Shown here piece after piece: positions 7,777 through 16,310 of a stretch of DNA of 64,000 nucleotides. The position numbers and the translations under genes were made by a program. Origin of the DNA: Thermasporomyces sp040195635 (GTDB taxonomy: Bacteria; Actinomycetota; Actinomycetes; Propionibacteriales; Actinopolymorphaceae); the NCBI RefSeq assembly GCF_040195635.1, contig NZ_JBEFTX010000015.1, forward strand, positions 124,001 through 188,000, read 5' to 3'. Position 1 is the stretch's first letter. Each line of letters starts with the position of its first letter. Below the pieces are notes generated by a model. The model did no database searches and had not been told where the DNA came from. It saw nothing but the letters and a program-made list of their open reading frames with translations.

Positions 7777-8478
7777 AATGGCGCCAGGTGCCGTCTGACC
7801 TGCGAGCACCTCAGTGAGGTCCGATCTTCGCCGCGCATACGCCGCCACGCTTAGCTGTTTGCTCTCCGGGCGGCAGGCAATCAGCCCTTCGGGCGCATGA
7901 CGATGCCAGCGTGGCCATTACGCTGCGTGAGCCCGAAGCCGAGGCATCCAAACATCGACATCAACCCGCAGTCAGGGGCGAGCCTTTTGGGTGGCGTCAG
8001 TACGGTCGAACCAGAGCTTCCGGTGGTTCGTTCGAAGAGGATTCCGTAACGGATGTTCGCAAGCTGAAAGACGCGCCGGAAACCGGGACGGTTCAGGCGG
8101 CCAACCTCACGCCGAGAACCGGACCGCAGGCTGCCGCATCCGCGCCCGGAGCGTGAAGTGCTTCCCGGATCCGTCAGGTTCGCCGGCCTGCTCGGCGATC
8201 TTCTTGGCGGTACGTGTTCGCATCCTGCTCTGCCACACATCGAGGTCAGTGTGGGAAATCGTCAGAGAAGACCAAGCGCAATGCGCAGAACTGGCAGCAG
8301 CAGGCAATGCCCACCCCTTCCCAGCCACGTGCTCTGGCACGCATAGGCCACTGGCGGTACCGCCCAGGTGTTTCCGGCCTTCGACTCGTCGGAAGATCGT
8401 CCCCTGCATCGAGCGGACGGTTTGCCCCTTCAAGGACCTAATCGCTCGACGGCAGGGACGTGCAGCGGGGATAAGTCC
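7777..8478. other. Gene-free stretch before the glycosidase-like gene
   Basis: No gene can be supported. A minus-strand frame at 7881-8240 has a tail containing ANIRYGILFERTTG and GLMSMFGCLGFGLTQRNGHA that looks protein-like, but its upstream part is low complexity and no family is recognised. It may be the tail of a lost gene. Nothing else is seen. Confidence 0.35.
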
Positions 8479-11217
8479 TCACCCGTCAGTTGACCCCCAC
8501 TCTTCAAAGTCCTCGAACAACCAGTCCATCGTATCCACGCTGTCATCGCCGTGCACAACCGTGCGTGGAGCGAACTGCTGGTCCGATCGAACGACTCCCG
8601 CGATGAAGTAGGCACCCTTGCCCAGATCAAGGTAGTGCCTGCCTGCATCGAACCGAATCGCATGGACGTTCACGCCCGGATGGAAGTCGACAACAACAGC
8701 GTTGCTCAGAACCGGTTCAACGCCTCCTCTGTCATCGGCGTGGCTGGCGACCTCCAGGCTTGGTGGCTGGAGCCATACGTCTTCTGAGGACTGGAAATAT
8801 GCGATCAGGACCTGGGCGGGCTCGAGAAGCTCGACCTCGATGCCGACGCCGCGTTTGATCGCCTCCTCCCGCTCAATGCGTATACCCGACAGCCCGCGTA
8901 GCTCCCCGGCGACACGCCGCACTCGTGTGTCGGCGGCCGCGAAGACCGATGAGTTCTCAGCCACCGTGAAGGCTTCGGCATGAGTCGATACGACCCTGAA
9001 CTCCGCCGGTCGGAAGCACTCCGGCGTCGTCGTCCGGTCACCACGACCGATAGGGATGGACCCCGATGCGAGCAGCTCGACGTTACGGGAAAAGTTTGCC
9101 AGCTCACGTTCGTACAGCGGCAGGCAGTCCCTCCAGTGGCGGTACATCGCACCATCCGGAAACGGCACCTTGCGCGCGCGCGTCTGCATGCTGTTGGCGT
9201 ACAGGTAGGTCGTCTCGGTGATCGCGGCCAGTTTCCTAAATCGTTCCACACTCGCCTTCACCTCGGCCACCGCCGAACGCAGTGCATCGACGTTCCTAAA
9301 AATGGAGCCAACAGGTGCCTCATGATATAGGCGTACCTGCACAGCCGCTCGGATTCGGTGCGCGTAGAAGTACGCGAGCTCCGCGATGGCGCGGACGTCG
9401 CGCGAGATCGCCGCATACTCCGCTGTTCCCTTGACGCACCGTCCACTTCCGCGGTCGATGCATGCCACCGCCTGCTCGGCGTAGTACACCACGTCCTCAG
9501 CCACATCGAGCGGAGTCTCGCCCGAGTGTTCATCCCCACGAAGCTCGCGCTCGACATAGTGTTCGACGCGCTCACCGTTTGGCGCATGCGACTCCCACAA
9601 GTCGTTCCACGGACGGTACCGCCGGGCGTTGGTCAGCTGGCTCATGGTCATGCCAAGGCTGAGCGTCTGCCGATTTCCCTCCGTAATCCCGACACGCCGA
9701 ACCAACAGCGGCGCGATGTTCCCGATGGCCTCCAACGCGTCGAGCACACCCGTGGCGGCTTCCGTATCTGCGAACCGTCCGACGAGCTCGCCAACCCAGT
9801 ACGCATGTTCCGCCGCAACGTCACGATCACACTTCCATGCGTATCGATGCCACGCGGCAAACCAGATCCAGTCACGATCGATCTGTTGTAGCCGTGGATC
9901 GGCGCGGTCAGGAGCATCTGGCCAGTCCCAGTAGAACAGCGGATACAGGTGAAGACCCCGTGCACTCAAACGATGTCGCATCGCCTGCACGCAGCGCTGA
10001 ATGAACGACACCGCGCCGTACCGAAAGGGCTCAAGGTTGGCGAGAATGTGAACGTTGACGATGTGGATGTCAGTTCTCGCGCTCAGGGCACGATGCCGCT
10101 GTTGCCAGCGACCGCGGGGAGTCCAAGTGGTGAGGGACTCGCCGTTGTATTTCGCCATTGTCCACAGGCGAGGATACAAGTTTCGTGCCTGCTCCAGAAC
10201 TGGCTGGAGATCGATGGCATGCGCGCGCAGAATGATTGGCGGGGGGTCGTTGATCTCGGCAGCAGCCAAGCCGTCGTTGATGCCGGCAAGGATCGTGTCC
10301 ACGAACCACTCCGCACCGTAGAGATCGCCGTGGAGCGTTTCCCCGAGACACACCATGAGACCGACCTGAGGAAATGCCCTCACGAAGGCCGCGAGCGACT
10401 TCCTCGTATAGTCACTCACCATCGGGCTCGGCCGGTTCTGGAGGAGGGGCAAGCCGTGCTGCTCGGCGAACGGTAGCGGAATGTGGATGTTGTAGAACTT
10501 CAGTATCACGCCAATGCCGCGCCGATCGGCCTCCGCAGCCAGCCAGCGCAGGTGGGCGCGATTGTCCTGCAGCTCAGCAGGAGTGACTTCCAGGGCTTCA
10601 GGATACTCCTGCAGGCTGACGAACGACGAGAACGGATGGCCGCTCCAGATGTACAGGACATTGGCACGATGCTCCAGCAGGATGTCGAGAAACTCCAACC
10701 ATCCGGCCCGGTCGTAGAACCATGGGAAGCGCTCACGAGTGACGGGATATTCGTAGGTTTGGCGAGGCGGCTCGATAAGCATCTTCTGCAATCCCACTGC
10801 GGGCCCACGAAGCGCGAAGTCGGGCGTCTCCCCGATCGCCAGGTTCCGCGGAATCTCGCCTCGCTCGCGCACGATCCGCGCCAGCTCCTGGCAACCGTAC
10901 AGCACTCCCCTGTCATTGCCGCCCGTGACCGCGACGATCCGCCCGGGCAACGCTGCCAGATAGTACCCGTCATCCGACGGCGCTCCGGAGTGGTACAGCA
11001 GCGTCTCGTCCGCTTCAAGCTCGGCCACCAACCCAGACGATCGTGAGCCGACGAAGACTCGAAGGCCCGTGCCCGGCATCCGATCTCCTGCCCGCCAGGA
11101 CGCCTCCGTGATACTGACCTTAAGTCCACCATCCACCAGCGCCTTCGCGAGGAGCTCAACCCCGAACCTCACGCACGGAGCCGCATCTGATAGATAGCCG
11201 ATCGTCACGTTGGCCAT
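8479..11217 (-). CDS. Large glycosidase-like protein with GH67/GH20-type N-terminal domain
   Basis: 912 residues, no signal peptide. Residues about 1-130 resemble the small alpha/beta domain that precedes GH67 and GH20 barrels (LRVFVGS, DDGYYLAALPGRIVAVTGG, DRGVLYGCQELARI). A TIM-barrel-like region follows (WFYDRAGWLEFLDILLEHRANV, IGVILKFYN, LMVCLGETLHG, LYPLFYWDWP). The Glu of CLGETLHG is a candidate catalytic acid. The C-terminal third is helical, then a strand-rich end domain. The reaction is not known; hydrolysis of a uronic-acid or related glycoside is an inference. It starts 30 bases after the SBP gene on the same strand, so the SBP probably imports its substrate. RBS aagggagc. Confidence 0.6.
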   Translation of the reverse strand: MANVTIGYLSDAAPCVRFGVELLAKALVDGGLKVSITEASWRAGDRMPGTGLRVFVGSRSSGLVAELEADETLLYHSGAPSDDGYYLAALPGRIVAVTGGNDRGVLYGCQELARIVRERGEIPRNLAIGETPDFALRGPAVGLQKMLIEPPRQTYEYPVTRERFPWFYDRAGWLEFLDILLEHRANVLYIWSGHPFSSFVSLQEYPEALEVTPAELQDNRAHLRWLAAEADRRGIGVILKFYNIHIPLPFAEQHGLPLLQNRPSPMVSDYTRKSLAAFVRAFPQVGLMVCLGETLHGDLYGAEWFVDTILAGINDGLAAAEINDPPPIILRAHAIDLQPVLEQARNLYPRLWTMAKYNGESLTTWTPRGRWQQRHRALSARTDIHIVNVHILANLEPFRYGAVSFIQRCVQAMRHRLSARGLHLYPLFYWDWPDAPDRADPRLQQIDRDWIWFAAWHRYAWKCDRDVAAEHAYWVGELVGRFADTEAATGVLDALEAIGNIAPLLVRRVGITEGNRQTLSLGMTMSQLTNARRYRPWNDLWESHAPNGERVEHYVERELRGDEHSGETPLDVAEDVVYYAEQAVACIDRGSGRCVKGTAEYAAISRDVRAIAELAYFYAHRIRAAVQVRLYHEAPVGSIFRNVDALRSAVAEVKASVERFRKLAAITETTYLYANSMQTRARKVPFPDGAMYRHWRDCLPLYERELANFSRNVELLASGSIPIGRGDRTTTPECFRPAEFRVVSTHAEAFTVAENSSVFAAADTRVRRVAGELRGLSGIRIEREEAIKRGVGIEVELLEPAQVLIAYFQSSEDVWLQPPSLEVASHADDRGGVEPVLSNAVVVDFHPGVNVHAIRFDAGRHYLDLGKGAYFIAGVVRSDQQFAPRTVVHGDDSVDTMDWLFEDFEEWGSTDG

Positions 11218-11247
11218 GGCTGAGCTCCCTTTGCGCCGACCGCCGAG

Positions 11248-13185
11248 CTACGACGTCATGAAGTACTGCTCCGGGTTTGTGGGACCTGGCGTGGGATAGA
11301 TGAAGGAGTCGGGCATGGAGTCCGGAACGTTGTGAACGTTGTTCTTCACGATCCCGTAGCCGCCGACCGGCAGGCTTATCCCGATTGCCCAGAATGTCTC
11401 GGCCGCGATGTCAAGGATGCGCTTCATGAGTGCCCGTCGCGCCGACTCATCCGGCGTCCGCTTGATCTGATCGTAGAGCGCGAATTGCTGCTTGGCCGCC
11501 GTCCCCGCGGGTGTGGACGCATCGGGCTCCATGCCATCGTTGCCGCCATTCAGGTACCACGTCGCCCACGGAGTCGCGAACGCTGATGCGCTCTCGTTGA
11601 CGGGTAGGTACCACCGCGGGTCCAGCCACGCGTCCTCCGCCCCGCCGTCGCCTGAGTCCGCGCTCCCTTCATGCTGGTTGGAGATGACCCTGGTGAACTT
11701 CAGTCCACCGTCGACGGAACCCACCTTGATGTCGACACCGACCTCGCTCCAGTAGTCCTTGGCGAAGTTCAACGCACTGACCATCTGCGGCTCCTCCGCC
11801 TTGACCAGGATCGTCGCCGTGAGTCGCTGCCCGTCCGGCCCGAGTCGGAATCCGGCGCCGTCGCGACGGTTCAGCCCGGCGCGGTCAAGGTGCCGGGCCG
11901 CCAGCTCCGGGTCGTACTCCGTGTACTGCGCGGCGAGTTGCTCGTGATAGAGGCTCGACTCCGGGCGAGGAGCGCCCTGCCACGGCTTGCCCTGTCGCTG
12001 GTAGACAGCGTTGATGATGTCCTGTCGATCGATGGCGTGCGACATACCGATGCGGAAGTCCCTGTTGTTGAAGACCTGACGCTTGATGGGATCCTCAACG
12101 GTGAGGTTGAACGCGACCATGAGGGTGTTCATCCACGTCGAGGGTGCGTCGAAGAACCGGTAGTCCCCGCTTTCTCGCTCTCTGGCGAGGACGGGCTTGT
12201 TGCTCGGAGTGTTGAAGGTCCGCACCTGCATGTCGATGTCGCCGTGCAACGCCTTGAGCAGCATGGCTTCCGCGCTGTTGATCATGGTGAAGACGGCACG
12301 ATCGATATACGGCAGTTGCCGACCGTCTTGATCTACCTTCCAGAAGTAGGGGTTACGCTCGAGGACGATCCGATCCTGAGTCGACTCGGCGGTGACCCAC
12401 GGATTGAGCGTCGGAAGCTCGGGGTTCTCCCACCCTTCGTCCTTCTCGCCGATGAGCGCCACCCAGTCCTCGAGCCCTTCTTCGGCAGCGAGCGAGTTGG
12501 CCTCGGGATTGTATTTGAGGTGGAATGTGCTCAGGTAGTGCCTAGGCTTGATCAGACGCATGCCGAAGCTCGACGCGAGTTCCTTGATCAACAGAGCGTT
12601 CGACTTTGGCAGTACGAGACGCACCGTGTGCTCGTCGATCCTTTCGGCGCGGATGGGATCTGTTCCACCGAGTTCCTCGTTGGCGAGCAGATCGTTCTGA
12701 GCGAAAACGATGTCGTCTGCGGTGAACGGCTCGCCATCGGACCATCGAAGGCCACGTCGCAAGTGGAAGACATACGCGGTCGCATCCGAGTTGACCTCGA
12801 AGCCTTCCGCAACGTTAGGAACAACCTTCGTGAACTCCAGATCCCACCGGACGAGCGGCTGGTAGCCCACAGTTCGGTCAAGCCACGTCTGGTCATCGGG
12901 TCCCAGAATGGCGGAGTTCCAGGTGCCTCCATACACACCTGGCCGCTCGGTCGTACGCACGACAAGAGGACTCCCCGGCAGCCTCTCCCGCAGGTGGGGC
13001 AATGTGCCCTTCTTGACGCGCTTGGCCAGCACCGGCGCTTCCTTGCTTGCACCATCGGTGCGCTGCGCGGGCCGGTCAGACGGGCGGGTGTCGAGCATCT
13101 GGCAACCCGTCACACCTGAGGCGGCGAGAAGCGTTCCCGTCGATACAAGGAAGGCGCGCCGGGTCGATCGAGACAATGACACCAT
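11248..13185 (-). CDS. Family-5 (oligopeptide/oligosaccharide type) ABC substrate-binding lipoprotein
   Basis: 645 residues. The N-terminus is a Tat-like lipoprotein signal (STRRAFLVSTGTLLAASGVT, lipobox Cys in TGCQ). The mature part is an SBP_bac_5 domain: RWDLEFTKVVPNVAEGF, FHLRRGLRWSDGEPFTADDI, IGMSHAIDRQDIINAVYQRQ. Such proteins deliver oligopeptides or oligosaccharides to Dpp/Opp-type permeases. No permease is adjacent. The ATG at 13185 is chosen because gaggaggacaagc precedes it; the in-frame ATG at 13200 lies within that RBS. It is clearly paralogous to the gene at 31732-33741, with the same domain order and shared motifs. It is divergent from an AraC regulator, its likely controller. 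Confidence 0.85.
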   Translation of the reverse strand: MVSLSRSTRRAFLVSTGTLLAASGVTGCQMLDTRPSDRPAQRTDGASKEAPVLAKRVKKGTLPHLRERLPGSPLVVRTTERPGVYGGTWNSAILGPDDQTWLDRTVGYQPLVRWDLEFTKVVPNVAEGFEVNSDATAYVFHLRRGLRWSDGEPFTADDIVFAQNDLLANEELGGTDPIRAERIDEHTVRLVLPKSNALLIKELASSFGMRLIKPRHYLSTFHLKYNPEANSLAAEEGLEDWVALIGEKDEGWENPELPTLNPWVTAESTQDRIVLERNPYFWKVDQDGRQLPYIDRAVFTMINSAEAMLLKALHGDIDMQVRTFNTPSNKPVLARERESGDYRFFDAPSTWMNTLMVAFNLTVEDPIKRQVFNNRDFRIGMSHAIDRQDIINAVYQRQGKPWQGAPRPESSLYHEQLAAQYTEYDPELAARHLDRAGLNRRDGAGFRLGPDGQRLTATILVKAEEPQMVSALNFAKDYWSEVGVDIKVGSVDGGLKFTRVISNQHEGSADSGDGGAEDAWLDPRWYLPVNESASAFATPWATWYLNGGNDGMEPDASTPAGTAAKQQFALYDQIKRTPDESARRALMKRILDIAAETFWAIGISLPVGGYGIVKNNVHNVPDSMPDSFIYPTPGPTNPEQYFMTS

Positions 13186-13404
13186 GCTTGTCCTCCTCAC
13201 GAGATCTCGCGGTCTGCCAGCCGGGCCGGAGCTAGTTCCGAGCCGTGCCCGAACGGACGTACGCGACGTGTTGCCACATTAGGAAAGCTGCTCACACACC
13301 GGCCAGAGACTGCTTTGCTACGTGCTAGGACAATCTTGCGTCGTCTTCTCCGCGGAGTGCGCCAGACGCCGAGGAGGGCGCCACACGGAAGGTCTTGAAG
13401 GGGA

Positions 13405-14310
13405 ATGCATAGTTCACTGGTCCGCGGTGCGTCGAGGGCAATCGACACCAACAGTGGAGAGGACTTCTGGTCCGATATCGCCTTGGTCGCGCTCCGCGGC
13501 AGTCTCCACGTGTGCGATCCGACGTGGCGCCTCGAGCCACGTGTCCGGCCGAACCATCAAGTCTGGCTCATCGTGTCCGGATCCGGCTGCCTCACCGTCG
13601 CAGGTACCGATCACCTCTTGCAGAGCGGAGCCGTCGCATTGGTACCCCAAGCCGTACCTCACTGGGCAGAACACGACCCTCGGTCGCCACTTCAGTGCTA
13701 CGTGCTGCATTTCGAGGCCAGAGTGCTCGGAGCACACGCGCCAGGCGCCCTGGCGGCGCTCCCGCCGCTGCTGTGGCCGGAACCGGAGGTCATGAAGGAA
13801 CTCCTAGCGGCCGCAGCCACAATGTGTTACGAGGTGGGCCAGCGTTCTCCAAACCACGTTCTCCTCGCGAATGCGGCCATCACGCGGTTGTTTGGCCTCC
13901 TGTGGTCGGTGGAGTCGGCGCTCCGCCGTCGTGGAGATGGCTCACCAACGTTGCCCGGACATACCAGATTGTCGCCAGTTCTCGCCTACATCGCGGATCA
14001 CTTCTCCAGCCCGATCACCCTGGCTGAGCTTGGGTTGGTCGCCGGAGTGACCCCGACGCACCTCTGCCACCTCTTCCGCGACGCCGTCGGGCTATCTCCG
14101 TTCCAGTATCTCCAGCGCTACCGGATGCGGCGTGCCAGGAACCTTCTGGAGACTACCGACCTCGTGGTTGCTCACGTAGGTCGCCGCGTAGGTTTCGCCG
14201 ACCCCGCATACTTCAGCCGCGCCTTCCGTCGTCTCGAGGGTATGACGCCCAGCCAGTACCGCGAGCTGAATTCCACCCTGGCGACCCCGGATCTGACACC
14301 GGGACCCTGA
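13405..14310 (+). CDS. AraC family transcriptional regulator
   Basis: 301 residues. The N-terminal cupin-like sensor domain (RPNHQVWLIVSGSGCLTVAG, PHWAEHDP) is followed by the double helix-turn-helix at about 200-290 (ITLAELGLVAGVTPTHLCHL, then VGFADPAYFSRAFRR and GMTPSQYR). ATG with RBS gaagggg. It is divergent from the family-5 SBP and glycosidase-like genes, so it probably activates them in response to a sugar. No clear operator could be read in the 219-bp gap. Confidence 0.85.
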   Translation: MHSSLVRGASRAIDTNSGEDFWSDIALVALRGSLHVCDPTWRLEPRVRPNHQVWLIVSGSGCLTVAGTDHLLQSGAVALVPQAVPHWAEHDPRSPLQCYVLHFEARVLGAHAPGALAALPPLLWPEPEVMKELLAAAATMCYEVGQRSPNHVLLANAAITRLFGLLWSVESALRRRGDGSPTLPGHTRLSPVLAYIADHFSSPITLAELGLVAGVTPTHLCHLFRDAVGLSPFQYLQRYRMRRARNLLETTDLVVAHVGRRVGFADPAYFSRAFRRLEGMTPSQYRELNSTLATPDLTPGP

Positions 14311-14408
14311 GTCCTCACCGGACCAACGAGAGTGAGAGCCGCGCCAGCACTATGCCGTCGACCACGACCTTCGCGCCTTCCTCGACGAACCGGCTGGGCC
14401 AGAGTCCG

Positions 14409-15578
14409 CTATTCATGGGCGGGTGCTCCGATCCGGTCGATGACGTCCATGACACGGTCACCCGACCAGGACAGCGGACCGGTCACCGCATCAAGGCGCG
14501 TGCGGTCGAGCTCGACGCCCAGGCCGGGACCGGTGGGAACGACCATCTCGCCACCGTCGTAGCTCACACTCTCACGAACAACATCGTCGAGGTACAGCAG
14601 CGGACCAACCGGATCACTCGCCACCGTCGCAACAGGGGCAGACGCTCCCACGTGCGCGGCCGCAGCGGTGCCGATGGACAACTCCTGTGTCGTACCCATG
14701 AGGCAGCACAGCCCAGCCGCCTCCGCGATGGCGAGAACTCGACGTGCCGGCGTTATCCCACCCAGAGCGAACAACCCGATGTTGAGGACGTCAACGGCGT
14801 GGGACGTCACCAACTCGAGTGCCCAGGGGCCGCTGTAGACGTGCTCGGACACCGGGAGGACGGCGCGATCCCGCACGTACGCCAGCCCAGCAGCATCGCC
14901 GGATCGTGCTGGCGCCTCGACCAGCTCATAGCCAACGTCTCGGGTCCGTTCGATGAAGGCGCACGCCTCGCGCGCATCCAGAAGGTTGGAGAAGTCCAGG
15001 GACTTGATGGTCAACGCGTCGCTGAACCGATCCCGCGCCCGAAGCAGAAGCTGCTCGTCGAGGCGGAGGTCATGACCCACATAGACCCGGAAACGGGAGA
15101 AGCCTGCCGCCAGCTTCGCGGCCATCAGCTCGAGGTTCTCCTCCACATCCTGCGCCGTACGCTGTCGAAATATCGGATACGCGATAGGTACTCGCTCCCT
15201 CACGCGCCCACCCAGCAGGTCGCTGACGCTGCGACCCAAAACCTTGCCGATGAGATCCCAGATGGCGATGTCGACACCGCACCTGATGACGCCGCCCTTG
15301 TCGTACAACGTGCCCGCCGGTGGGAAACTTCCCTCCAGTCGCCGGACAACCTCGTTGAGGTTCAAGGGGACTAGGTCGCCGAGCATTGCGGTTAGCGTGA
15401 GTTCCAGGTCGACGACATCGACGTGGTATCGAGGAAGATGCTGGAAGTCCGACATCTCGCCGAGACCGACGAGACCGTCGGCATCTGTGTGGAGTTCGAC
15501 GATCACATGCCCGCACACAAGGCCACTCGTCCGTGGAACGTTGATCGGCGTCAGCCGGACATTTGTGATCTTGGCCAT
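14409..15578 (-). CDS. Enolase-superfamily (MR/MLE-like) protein with altered active site
   Basis: 389 residues, the usual length for mandelate racemase/muconate lactonising enzymes. The capping domain (MAKITNVRLTPINV, GLGEMSDF) and barrel (CGVDIAIWDLIGKVLG, SLDFSNLLDAREA, ELVEAPA, PVSEHVYSG, GGITPARRVLAIAEA) are recognisable. The position of the KxK motif reads RFRVYVG, with no lysine, and the second lysine position reads LNIGLFALGG, again none. Three acidic metal-ligand candidates remain (Asp in SLDF, Glu in VEAP, Glu in SEH). The reaction cannot be assigned from the sequence. Divergent from the MaoC-LacI operon and may share its regulation. Confidence 0.75.
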   Translation of the reverse strand: MAKITNVRLTPINVPRTSGLVCGHVIVELHTDADGLVGLGEMSDFQHLPRYHVDVVDLELTLTAMLGDLVPLNLNEVVRRLEGSFPPAGTLYDKGGVIRCGVDIAIWDLIGKVLGRSVSDLLGGRVRERVPIAYPIFRQRTAQDVEENLELMAAKLAAGFSRFRVYVGHDLRLDEQLLLRARDRFSDALTIKSLDFSNLLDAREACAFIERTRDVGYELVEAPARSGDAAGLAYVRDRAVLPVSEHVYSGPWALELVTSHAVDVLNIGLFALGGITPARRVLAIAEAAGLCCLMGTTQELSIGTAAAAHVGASAPVATVASDPVGPLLYLDDVVRESVSYDGGEMVVPTGPGLGVELDRTRLDAVTGPLSWSGDRVMDVIDRIGAPAHE

Positions 15579-15755
15579 GTCAAGTCGATCGCGCGTTCAT
15601 GATCGCCGGGTCGAAGCACCCTTGCACGGCCATGCCGCGATACTACGACGCTGCGAGCTGGCCGCCCACGCACTGCTTCCGGAAACGGTCTACGCTGCGA
15701 GCTTTCCACGGTGCTGGTGAGGAGGCACCATGGCCGAGCTGCAAACGCGAACCCT

Positions 15756-15784
15756 TTGACCGAATCATGGAGCGCCGCTATATT
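15756..15784 (+). promoter_or_regulatory. Sigma-70-type promoter of the MaoC-LacI operon
   Basis: TTGACC at 15756-15761 and TATATT at 15779-15784 are separated by 17 bases, close to the vegetative consensus. The start of transcription would fall near 15791, 32 bases before the MaoC GTG. Confidence 0.65.
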
Positions 15785-15788
15785 CTGG

Positions 15789-15800
15789 TAAATCGATTGA
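15789..15800. promoter_or_regulatory. LacI-type operator
   Basis: TAAATCGATTGA is a near-palindrome centred on CG, matching the AA-n-CG-n-TT core of LacI-family operators. It overlaps the predicted transcription start of an operon whose second gene is a LacI regulator, so autoregulation by repression is likely. Confidence 0.55.
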
Positions 15801-15822
15801 GTACGAATGAACGGCGGCGCGA

Positions 15823-16308
15823 GTGCTGAAGGTTTCGCGGTACTTCGAGGACTACATCGTTGGCGCCGAACGCCGGACGACCGGACGTACGCTCACCGAG
15901 GCCGACATCGTTCTGCACGCTGGCCAGACGGGTGACTGGTTCCCGCATCATGTGGACGCCGAGTGGTGCGCTACCCAGGACTTCGGCCAGCGCATCGCAC
16001 ACGGCACACTCATTCTCTCGGTCGCGATCGGAATGACAGCCAGCGAGATCAATCCTGTGGCGTTCAGCTACGGTTACGACCGAATCCGCTTCATCCGACC
16101 GATCTTCATCGGCGACACGATCACGGTGACGGCGAGAATCGCGGGCACACGCGATCACCCGCGCCGTGCGAATCAGGGCTTCGTTGATGAGCAGGTGATG
16201 GTGACCAACCAGCGTGGAGACGTTGTGCTCTCCCTGGTGCACATCTATCTCGTCGAGCGAAAGTCGCCAGCCCCGCCGGACGACACGCCACCGCCGGGCG
16301 GGGATTGA
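15823..16308 (+). CDS. MaoC-like hot-dog-fold (enoyl-CoA hydratase-like) protein
   Basis: 161 residues forming a single MaoC-type hot-dog domain: QTGDWFPHHVDAEWC carries the D-x-x-x-x-H catalytic pair, followed by FGQRIAHGTLILSVA. Known members hydrate or dehydrate short enoyl-CoA esters. The GTG at 15823 fits the promoter position; the RBS is weak. It is the first gene of an operon with a LacI repressor, SBP-like proteins and a class III CoA transferase, so an acyl-CoA stage in a sugar-derived pathway is plausible. Substrate unknown. Confidence 0.8.
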   Translation: MLKVSRYFEDYIVGAERRTTGRTLTEADIVLHAGQTGDWFPHHVDAEWCATQDFGQRIAHGTLILSVAIGMTASEINPVAFSYGYDRIRFIRPIFIGDTITVTARIAGTRDHPRRANQGFVDEQVMVTNQRGDVVLSLVHIYLVERKSPAPPDDTPPPGGD

Positions 16309-16310
16309 TC

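Noticed and set aside
8028..8045. GGTTCGTTCGAAGA near the decayed region, similar to the operator
   Set aside because: Both outer bases of the arms differ and there is no gene start downstream.
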